The position numbers were made by a program, and so were the translations under genes. Of a stretch of DNA of 64,000 nucleotides, positions 26,438 to 32,777 are shown piece after piece (position 1 is the stretch's first letter; each line of letters starts with the position of its first letter). A model generated the notes under the pieces. That model saw only the letters and a list, made by a program, of their open reading frames with translations, searched no databases and was not told where the DNA came from. The DNA is from UBA7985 sp002711265 (lineage in GTDB: Bacteria > Pseudomonadota > Alphaproteobacteria > UBA7985): positions 248,001 to 312,000 of the forward strand of contig CBFIBS010000001.1 in the NCBI GenBank assembly GCA_965660945.1. Direction: 5' to 3'.

Positions 26438-27088
26438 GTGACCAACCTAGCGACATTCTGGAACAAGATTGCCACCAAGTACGCGCAGGATCCGGTGCTC
26501 GATGAAGCTGCCTATAACTTCACCTGCGAGCGCTCGATCAGTTACCTCCAACCCGGGTTCCGCGCCCTCGAAATCGGGTGCGGCACAGGGCCGACCGCGA
26601 TCCGGCTCCGACCGCACGTCAGCGCCTTCGAAGCGACAGATATTTCCCCAGCGATGATCGACATTGCCCAAGGGCCACAAGCCGGAGCCGCTCCCGATCA
26701 CCAAGTGACGTTTCGGGTTGCCAGCGCACCCGACAGCTTTGCCGACGACACTTCATACGACGCGGTCTTCGCGCATAGCCTGCTGCATCTGATCCCCGAC
26801 CCCGAAGCCCTGTTCGCGCGCGTGGCGAAGGCCGTCCCGGCCGGGGGATACTTTATCAGCAAAACCCCGTGCCTGGGCGCAAGGGGCATGGCGCTCCAGG
26901 GCGCCGCGATGCGAGTGATGATCCCGCTGATGCAGTTGACCGGGAAGGCGCCCCCAGTGATCCGCTTCTTTTCGACCGAAGGGCTCGAAGCCGCCATCAC
27001 CCGGGCGGGCTTTGAGGTCGTGGAAGCGGGCAGTTTCCCGGGCGGTAAACCGCCATCGCACTACATTGTCGCCCGCCGCTCCAGCTGA
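26438..27088 (+). CDS. Class I SAM-dependent methyltransferase
   Basis: A 216-residue methyltransferase when read from the GTG at 26438 (VTNLATFWNKIATKYAQDP); the frame is open back to 26345. The SAM-binding motif is ALEIGCGTGPTAIRL, followed by the acidic loop ATDISPAMIDIA and a later AHSLLHLIPDPEALFARVAKAVPAGGYFI, which match UbiE/COQ5-like small-molecule methyltransferases. The C-terminus FEVVEAGSFPGGKPPSHYIVARR fits the family. It is divergent from the LysR regulator, its likely controller. The substrate is unknown. Confidence 0.9.
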   Translation: MTNLATFWNKIATKYAQDPVLDEAAYNFTCERSISYLQPGFRALEIGCGTGPTAIRLRPHVSAFEATDISPAMIDIAQGPQAGAAPDHQVTFRVASAPDSFADDTSYDAVFAHSLLHLIPDPEALFARVAKAVPAGGYFISKTPCLGARGMALQGAAMRVMIPLMQLTGKAPPVIRFFSTEGLEAAITRAGFEVVEAGSFPGGKPPSHYIVARRSS

Positions 27089-27118
27089 CTGACGGCAAAA
27101 GACGGCATTCGACGCATT

Positions 27119-29164
27119 TCAGGCGTTGCGCCGCTTGCCCGTCACCAGGTCGAGCACCCGCGCGCCCGCGTCGAGTACGTTGGTCCCGGGGCCGAAGATC
27201 GCCGCCACCCCCGCCGCTTCCAGCGCCGCGTGGTCCTGCTCCGGGATGACCCCGCCGCAGATAACGATGATGTCCTCGCGTCCCGCCGCGCCCAGCGCTT
27301 CGATCAGCGCTGGCAGCAGGGTCTTGTGCCCGGCGGCCAGCGACGACACGCCAACGACATGGGCGCCAGCCTCGATCGCCTGCGCCGCCGCCTCCTCCGG
27401 GGTCTGGAACAGGGCCGAAGTCTCAACCGCATAGCCAAAGTCGAGGAAGGCCGAAGCAATCACCCGCGCGCCGCGGTCGTGCCCGTCCTGACCCAGCTTG
27501 GCCATGAAGAGCCGTGGGGGCTCGTCCAGCGCCGCGACCCGCGCGATCAGGGTCTGCAGCTGCGGGTCCTGCCCCAGCGCCTCACCATAGACCCCGCGCA
27601 CCAACGCCGGGCTTCCGTCGTGCTCATTGAAGACCGCGCGCAGGCGGTCGCTGACCTCACCCACCGTCGCCCGGGCGCGCATGGCCTCGACCGAGGCCGC
27701 CAGCAGATTGCCCCCGTCCTGCGCCGCACGCGCCAAAGCCCCCAGGCTCGCCTCGACCCGCTGCGCATCGCGGCCAGCGCGCAGGGCGTCGAGCCGCTCG
27801 ATCTGCGCCTGCCGGACGGCGTGGTTGTCGATATCCAGCACGTCCACGGGGTCGCTTTCCTCGCGCTGGAAGCGGTTGACCCCGACGATAACCTGCTCCC
27901 CGGTGTCGATGGCTGCCTGCTGCCGGATTGCTTCAGTCTCGATCTGTGCCTTGGGCCAGCCCGCCTCGATGGCTCTGGTCATGCCGCCCATGGTCTCGAC
28001 TTCCTCGATCAGCGCCCAGGCCTGCTCGGCCAGATCAGCTGTCAGCCGCTCGACGTAGTAGGACCCGGCCAGCGGGTCGACCACGTCGGTAACCCCGGTT
28101 TCGTGGGCGAGGATCAGCTGGGTATTGCGGGCAATGCGGGCGCTGAATTCCGTGGGCAGCGCCAGGGCCTCATCGAAGGAATTGGTGTGCAGGCTCTGGG
28201 TACCGCCAAGCACGGCGCTCATAGCCTCAAAGGCCGTGCGCACGATGTTGTTGTAGGGGTCCTGAGCCTGCAGCGACACGCCGGAGGTCTGGCAGTGGGT
28301 GCGCAGCATCAGCGATTTGGGGTTCTGCGGGCCGAATTCCGCCATGATCCGCGACCACAGCAGCCGGGCTGCCCGCAGCTTTGCGGCCTCGGCGAAGAAA
28401 TCCATGCCGATGCCAAAGAAGAACGACAGGCGCGGGGCAAAGGCGTCCACGTCCAGCCCGCGCGCCAGCGCCGCACGAACGTACTCACGCCCGTCGGCGA
28501 GGGTGAAGGCCAGCTCCTGCACCAGCGAGGCCCCGGCTTCCTGCATATGGTAGCCGGAGATCGAGATCGAGTTGAAGCGCGGCATAGCCTTGGCCGTGTA
28601 GGCGATGATGTCGCCGACGATGCGCAGGCTGGGCTGGGGGGGATAGATGAAGGTGTTGCGGACCATGAACTCCTTGAGGATGTCGTTCTGGATGGTCCCG
28701 GCCAGTTCGGCCTGATCCGCGCCCTGCTCTTCCCCGGCGACGATGAAGGCCGCCAGCACCGGCAGCACCGCACCGTTCATGGTCATGGACACCGAGACGT
28801 CGCGCAGGGCGATGCCGTCGAACAGTCGCCCCATGTCCTCAACGCTGTCGATCGCGACCCCGGCCTTGCCGACATCACCGCGCACCCGCGGGTGATCGCT
28901 GTCATAACCGCGATGGGTGGCGAGGTCGAAGGCGACCGACAGACCGCGCTGACCGCCCTCGAGCGCCTGGCGGTAGAAAGCGTTGCTCTCCTCGGCGGTC
29001 GAAAACCCGGCGTACTGGCGGATCGTCCAGGGCCGCTGGGTGTACATGGAGGCGTAGGGACCGCGCACAAAGGGCGCCTGCCCCGGCTGGCTGTCGAGAT
29101 GATCGACGCCGTCGAGGTCGGCGGCGGTGTACAAGGTTTTGCGGTCGTCGCGTTGATCAGACAT
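27119..29164 (-). CDS. scpA: Methylmalonyl-CoA mutase
   Basis: A 681-residue adenosylcobalamin-dependent mutase that converts methylmalonyl-CoA to succinyl-CoA, the last step of propionate use. The N-terminal half holds the acyl-CoA barrel (YASMYTQRPWTIRQYAGFSTAEESN, TIQNDILKEFMVRNTFIYPP). The C-terminal B12 domain has the base-off cobalt-ligand motif DGHDRG with H562 and SSLAAGHKTLLPALIE. Both domains are on one chain, so no separate small subunit is needed for the motif set, although heterodimers exist in other bacteria. It is divergent from a cobalamin riboswitch, which lies on the other strand and should not control it. Confidence 0.95.
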   Translation of the reverse strand: MSDQRDDRKTLYTAADLDGVDHLDSQPGQAPFVRGPYASMYTQRPWTIRQYAGFSTAEESNAFYRQALEGGQRGLSVAFDLATHRGYDSDHPRVRGDVGKAGVAIDSVEDMGRLFDGIALRDVSVSMTMNGAVLPVLAAFIVAGEEQGADQAELAGTIQNDILKEFMVRNTFIYPPQPSLRIVGDIIAYTAKAMPRFNSISISGYHMQEAGASLVQELAFTLADGREYVRAALARGLDVDAFAPRLSFFFGIGMDFFAEAAKLRAARLLWSRIMAEFGPQNPKSLMLRTHCQTSGVSLQAQDPYNNIVRTAFEAMSAVLGGTQSLHTNSFDEALALPTEFSARIARNTQLILAHETGVTDVVDPLAGSYYVERLTADLAEQAWALIEEVETMGGMTRAIEAGWPKAQIETEAIRQQAAIDTGEQVIVGVNRFQREESDPVDVLDIDNHAVRQAQIERLDALRAGRDAQRVEASLGALARAAQDGGNLLAASVEAMRARATVGEVSDRLRAVFNEHDGSPALVRGVYGEALGQDPQLQTLIARVAALDEPPRLFMAKLGQDGHDRGARVIASAFLDFGYAVETSALFQTPEEAAAQAIEAGAHVVGVSSLAAGHKTLLPALIEALGAAGREDIIVICGGVIPEQDHAALEAAGVAAIFGPGTNVLDAGARVLDLVTGKRRNA

Positions 29165-29330
29165 TGGTTGTTCGCCCGGGAAAGTCTGCGGTTGGGCCTA
29201 GCACAAGACCCCATCAAGGCACAGGGGCAGCCCGAAAGGCGCCTTTCACCACCGCCGGTCGCATTTTGTTGATTTATCGCCGCCTGCTCTCTTGCCGATG
29301 CCGGAGATCTGCGGCACAACGTCGCTTACC

Positions 29331-29582
29331 TTTGGTGTCTCACACAGTCCAAGGCTGGAGACTTAATAGGGAACATCGGTGCGGCGTACCCAACAGGGAC
29401 CAAATCCGAGGCTGTCCCCGCAACTGTAAGCGGCGAGCGCAGCTCCACCATCGCCACTGACGTCCCTGCCCGATCCGGGCAGCGCGTTGGGAAGGCCGGA
29501 GCAAGAGCGCAAAGACCCGCGAGCCAGAAGACCTGCCAGGGTGCCGATCAACCTTTTCCAAGGGCGGGTGACCCTGCAGGAG
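29331..29582 (+). ncRNA. Cobalamin (B12) riboswitch with probable translational expression platform
   Basis: The core is clear: AATAGGGAA (29374-29382), the B12 box region GCTGTCCCCGCAACTGTAAG (29411-29430) with GGCGAGC, then GCCACTG (29453-29459), GGGAAGGCCGGAGCAAGAGC (29489-29508) and GACCCGCGAGCCAGAAGACC (29514-29533). After the aptamer, CCTGCCAGGGT (29532-29542) can pair with ACCCTGCAGG (29571-29580), which overlaps the Shine-Dalgarno AGGAG of the following 49-codon gene. B12 binding would then repress translation of that gene and of the coupled metal transporter genes. No T-rich terminator is seen, so the control looks translational. Confidence 0.95.
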
Positions 29583-29587
29583 AGACC

Positions 29588-29737
29588 ATGACAACATTCG
29601 ATGAACACGCCCGAGCTGCGTCCCGCGACCACACCGGTTTTGACCTGACCGGGCCGTCGCGCGCCCTGCTGCTGAGCGGTGCCGCAGCCCTTGCCGCCCT
29701 GTGCTGGTCCGGGCTCGCCCTGCTCATTCTTACCTGA
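29588..29737 (+). CDS. 49-residue single-span membrane peptide led by the B12 riboswitch
   Basis: A short gene with an excellent ribosome site (AGGAGAGACC before the ATG). It encodes a hydrophilic N-terminus (MTTFDEHARAASRDHTGFD) and one hydrophobic helix (residues about 25-48, rich in Leu and Ala, ending LLILT). It is the first gene after the riboswitch; the next gene starts two bases past its TGA, so it is likely coupled to the ABC ATPase. It resembles in position the small CbtB-type peptides seen with B12-controlled cobalt transporters, but lacks the CbtB histidine motif at its C-terminus. I do not recognise the sequence. Confidence 0.75.
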   Translation: MTTFDEHARAASRDHTGFDLTGPSRALLLSGAAALAALCWSGLALLILT

Positions 29738-29739
29738 GG

Positions 29740-30498
29740 GTGCTTTCCGGCGAAGGCCTCGTGCTGGGCTACGGCAATGACGCCGTCGCCGGCGGGGTCG
29801 ACTTTTCCCTTAGCGCGGGCGAGATCCTCGCGGTCATCGGCTACAACGGCTCCGGTAAATCGACGCTGGTGAAGTCGATCCTCGGCGTGACGCCGCTGCT
29901 CGGCGGACGGCTGCGCTGGTCGGCGGGCGCGCCGCCTGCGCCGATTGGCTATCTGGGTCAGCTCAACGAATTCGACCGGCGCTTTCCCATGCGGGTCATA
30001 GACCTCGCCGCAACCGGTGGCTGGGCGGGTCTGGGCTTTTTTCAGGGTGCGGGTCGCGCCACACGCCGGGCGGCAGAGGCCGCGCTCGAGCAGGTCGGGC
30101 TGAGCGACGCGGCGACCCTGCCACTGCATAAGCTCTCCGCAGGCCAGCTGCAGCGGGCGCTGTTCGCCCGCACCATCGTGCAGGATGCACGCCTGATCAT
30201 CCTCGATGAGCCCTTCGCCGCCGTCGACCAGAGCACCGAGGCGGACCTGATGGCGCTGATCCTCGACTGGAGCCGACAAGGCCGCGCGCTGATGGTGGTC
30301 CTGCACAACCTCTCGGCCGTGCTTGAGCACTGTTCCGCCGCGCTGCTCATGGGGCGTGGGCGCAGCGTTTATGGACCAACGCGCGAGGTGCTGACCCCAG
30401 AGCGGCTGGTTGATCGGGGCTACATGGCCGCCGATCAGGCTGCCCTGATCGCCGAAGCCTCATCCGCTGGCAGCGGGAAAGGGGACCGGCGTGCTTGA
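29740..30498 (+). CDS. ABC-3-type metal transporter ATP-binding protein
   Basis: A 252-residue ATPase when read from the GTG at 29740, just after the peptide gene; the frame is open to 29701. It has Walker A GYNGSGKST, signature LSAGQLQR, Walker B LIILDEPF and switch His in MVVLHNLSAV. The sequence type (IGYLGQLNEFDRRFPMRVIDLAATG) is that of the ZnuC/MntB-like ATPases that partner ABC-3 permeases for zinc, manganese or iron. The B12 riboswitch upstream suggests cobalt instead. Its 3' end overlaps the permease gene by 8 bases. Confidence 0.92.
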   Translation: MLSGEGLVLGYGNDAVAGGVDFSLSAGEILAVIGYNGSGKSTLVKSILGVTPLLGGRLRWSAGAPPAPIGYLGQLNEFDRRFPMRVIDLAATGGWAGLGFFQGAGRATRRAAEAALEQVGLSDAATLPLHKLSAGQLQRALFARTIVQDARLIILDEPFAAVDQSTEADLMALILDWSRQGRALMVVLHNLSAVLEHCSAALLMGRGRSVYGPTREVLTPERLVDRGYMAADQAALIAEASSAGSGKGDRRA

Positions 30499-31381
30499 GT
30501 TCCTCGAATTTGCCTTCATGCGCAAGGCCATTTTGGCCGTAATCGTTCTGTCGCTGGGCATGGCGCCCGTCGGCTGTTTCCTCGTCCTGCGGCGGCTGTC
30601 GCTTGCCGGTGAAGCTATGAGCCATGCTGCCATTCCCGGTATTGCGCTGGCTTACGCCCTCGCTGGCCTGTCGGTGCTGTCGATGACGCTGGGCGGGCTG
30701 ATCGCCGGGCTGGGGGTCGCCCTGCTCTCGACCTTGCTGGCGCGGGTCACGCTTCTGCGCGAAGATGCGAGCATGGCCACGCTCTATCTGCTGGCGCTGG
30801 CGGGGGGGATCTTCCTGCTGTCGGTACGCGGGACGGCGGTCAATCTGGAAGGCTTTCTGTTCGGCAACGTGCTGGGCCTGAGCGACGGCACGCTGGTGCT
30901 GATCGGCAGCTCGACCACGCTGACGCTGCTGGGTATGGCGCTGATCCTGCGCCCGCTGGTGTTGCAGACCGTCGATCCCGTTTTTGCCCGGTCCCAGTCC
31001 CGTCACGGTTGGTTGATCCGGTCTCTGTTCATGATCCTCGTCGTGCTCAACCTGATCGCCGGGTTTCGTGCGCTGGGCACGCTAATGGCCGTTGGTCTGA
31101 TGATCGTTCCCGCCACCGCTGCCCGCTACTGGGTCAACGCGCTGACACCCATGGTCGTGCTCGCCTTTGTCTTCGGCGCCGGCAGCGGCCTGCTCGGTCT
31201 GGCGCTGTCCTTCTGGCTCGACAACGTCCCCTCCGGCCCCGGCATCATACTGGTCGCCGGCCTCGTATTCCTCGTCTCTCTGGCCTTCGGTCAGAACGGC
31301 CTCGACCTGCTCGGCAGACTCAGCGGCCGCAGGACCCGCTCCACCCTCTCCAAAAAATCAACACTTGGGAAAGGTCCATGA
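30491..31381 (+). CDS. ABC-3-family metal transporter permease
   Basis: A 296-residue inner-membrane protein of the ZnuB/MntC family with eight or nine hydrophobic helices. Family motifs include LVLRRLSLAGEAMSHAAIPGIALAY near the start and FRALGTLMAVGLMIVPATAARYW in the middle. It begins with GTG inside the ATPase gene and its stop overlaps the ATG of the binding protein (ATGA), so the operon is tightly coupled. A Lys/Arg/Ser-rich tail (SGRRTRSTLSKKS) ends in the cytoplasm. Substrate metal is not shown by sequence. Confidence 0.93.
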   Translation: MLEFLEFAFMRKAILAVIVLSLGMAPVGCFLVLRRLSLAGEAMSHAAIPGIALAYALAGLSVLSMTLGGLIAGLGVALLSTLLARVTLLREDASMATLYLLALAGGIFLLSVRGTAVNLEGFLFGNVLGLSDGTLVLIGSSTTLTLLGMALILRPLVLQTVDPVFARSQSRHGWLIRSLFMILVVLNLIAGFRALGTLMAVGLMIVPATAARYWVNALTPMVVLAFVFGAGSGLLGLALSFWLDNVPSGPGIILVAGLVFLVSLAFGQNGLDLLGRLSGRRTRSTLSKKSTLGKGP

Positions 31382-32295
31382 TCCACTCACAAGCCACCAG
31401 CATCCCACTCCGCGCTCTGGTCTTCGGCCTGACAGCCACTTTCAGCCTGCTGGCCTCCTCCGTCCGGGCGCAGGCTGAAGCCGATACCATCAACGCCGTG
31501 GCGAGCTTTTCAATCCTCGCCGATATGGTCGAGGTCGTCGGGGGCGACCACGTCACCGTGACCAGCATCGTCGGCCCCGACAGCGACGCCCACATCTACA
31601 GCCCCAGCGTCGGCGATGCCCGCGCCGTCGCAGCCGCCGACATCATTTTCGTCAACGGGCTGGGCTTTGAGGGCTGGATCAGTGATATCGTGGTCGCGGC
31701 CGAGGCCAGCGCGCCGGTGATCGTCGCGACGCAAGCCATCACACCGCTGATCGTCGAAGGTGAGGCCGACCCCCACGCCTGGAACGCCCTCGTCAACGCC
31801 AAGCTCTACGCCGCCAGCATCGCATCCGGCCTGAGCGTGCTTGCACCGGATCGCGCGCAGGCCTTTGCTGACAACGCTGCGGCTTTCAGTGCCGAAGTGG
31901 ACGCCCTGCTGGCCGATGCCTCGGCCCGCTTCTCGGCCCTCCCCGAAGGCCGGCGCACAATCGTCACCGGTCACGATGCCTTCGGTTACTTCGAGGCACA
32001 GTTCGGGCTGCGCTTCCTCGCGCCGCTGGGGGTCAACACCGAAGCGGAGCCATCCGCGCGCGAGCTGGCGGCGCTGATCCGCCAGATCCGCGATGAAGAG
32101 GTGGTTGGTCTGTTCGTCGAAAACATCACCAATCCCGATCTGGTCAATCAGATCGCTGATGAAACCGGTCTGGAGGTCGGCGGTCGGCTCTACTCAGACG
32201 CCCTGTCTGAGCGTGGCGGTCCGGCAACAACCTACCTGACCATGATGAGCCACAACATCAGCGCACTGCTGCAGGCGCTGGAGCCGTCGAACTAA
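31378..32295 (+). CDS. Periplasmic metal-binding protein (ZnuA/TroA family)
   Basis: A 305-residue cluster A-I binding protein with a cleavable signal peptide (hydrophobic to about residue 32, AxA-type site SVRAQAEA). The four predicted metal ligands are H72 (SDAHIYSPS), H133 (DPHAWN), H199 (TGHDAFGYF) and D274 (YSDALS), the three-His-one-Asp set of TroA. The His-rich loop that marks many zinc-specific ZnuA proteins is absent. Together with the B12 riboswitch this leaves cobalt as the most interesting candidate, with zinc or manganese as family-based alternatives. It is the last gene of the operon. Confidence 0.93.
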   Translation: MIHSQATSIPLRALVFGLTATFSLLASSVRAQAEADTINAVASFSILADMVEVVGGDHVTVTSIVGPDSDAHIYSPSVGDARAVAAADIIFVNGLGFEGWISDIVVAAEASAPVIVATQAITPLIVEGEADPHAWNALVNAKLYAASIASGLSVLAPDRAQAFADNAAAFSAEVDALLADASARFSALPEGRRTIVTGHDAFGYFEAQFGLRFLAPLGVNTEAEPSARELAALIRQIRDEEVVGLFVENITNPDLVNQIADETGLEVGGRLYSDALSERGGPATTYLTMMSHNISALLQALEPSN

Positions 32296-32777
32296 CCTCG
32301 CCCTCCTTAATGAAAGGCAGGAAACGGCGCTGGCAGAGGGTTTCAGTCCCCTGTCGCGACAAACTAGTGGAATTGCCCAATTGGACAGGGAGATTCCACT
32401 ATATCTCTAATTTAGCGATTCGGAAAAAAGGCAATAAGTTCAGGGGCATTTATGCAACAACAGCCGTTGGATTGCTCATTATCCGACAGATTTTCTGGCA
32501 ACGAAGCCATCCCCGGGCATAGTTGTGGTGTCGGGTGCAAGGCCCGGCCGGGCGGCCGCCACAGGCACCGTTCGAAGCGCGGCTACCGTCAGACAACATG
32601 GGGTCACAGCGGTGGCAAAAGCGCCAATTCAGATAAAGCGCGCGGGTCCGGGAGTGTCTCTCTCCTGACTTCCTCCCCCCTGCACTTTCGGGCTCGCCGC
32701 TTTTTTCTCCTTCCGCCGAAAAGACAGAACCGGGGTCCCTCCGCTGCGTCGTCCTCCGCGAACCCGTAAGCGCTGGA
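32296..32777. other. Long intergenic region after the metal transporter operon
   Basis: About 480 bases between two convergent genes. The left part (32300-32520) is AT-richer than the rest of the window and contains interleaved inverted repeats (listed separately). A 70-codon open frame at 32310-32522 (MKGRKRRWQRVSVPCRDKL...) has no good ribosome site and no recognised family; I do not call it a gene. The right part is T/C-rich (around 32660-32720), with no clear feature. Confidence 0.5.
32349..32401 (+). repeat. Interleaved inverted repeats (possible pseudoknot or switching hairpins)
   Basis: Arm A CCCTGTC (32349-32355) is complementary to GACAGGG (32384-32390). Arm B TAGTGGAAT (32365-32373) is complementary to ATTCCACTA (32393-32401). 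The order A-B-A'-B' means that the two stems either form an H-type pseudoknot or exclude each other. CCAATTGG (32377-32384) is a palindrome inside. The element starts about 50 bases after the metal-binding protein stop. Confidence 0.6.

Noticed and set aside
27230..29272. A 680-codon open frame on the plus strand opposite methylmalonyl-CoA mutase
   Set aside because: Antisense shadow of a gene with intact domain motifs; no start signal or recognised domain, and its end runs into the riboswitch leader region.
29119..29340. Control of methylmalonyl-CoA mutase by the cobalamin riboswitch
   Set aside because: The riboswitch reads on the plus strand and the mutase gene on the minus strand, so the RNA element is not in the mutase leader.
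32342..32375. CRISPR-like repeat start (GTTTCAGTCCCCTGTCGCGAC)
   Set aside because: Only one copy; no second repeat or regular spacing anywhere in the region and no cas genes in the window.
32310..32522. A 70-codon open frame in the spacer after the metal transporter
   Set aside because: No good ribosome site, no recognised family, and it overlaps the interleaved inverted repeats.
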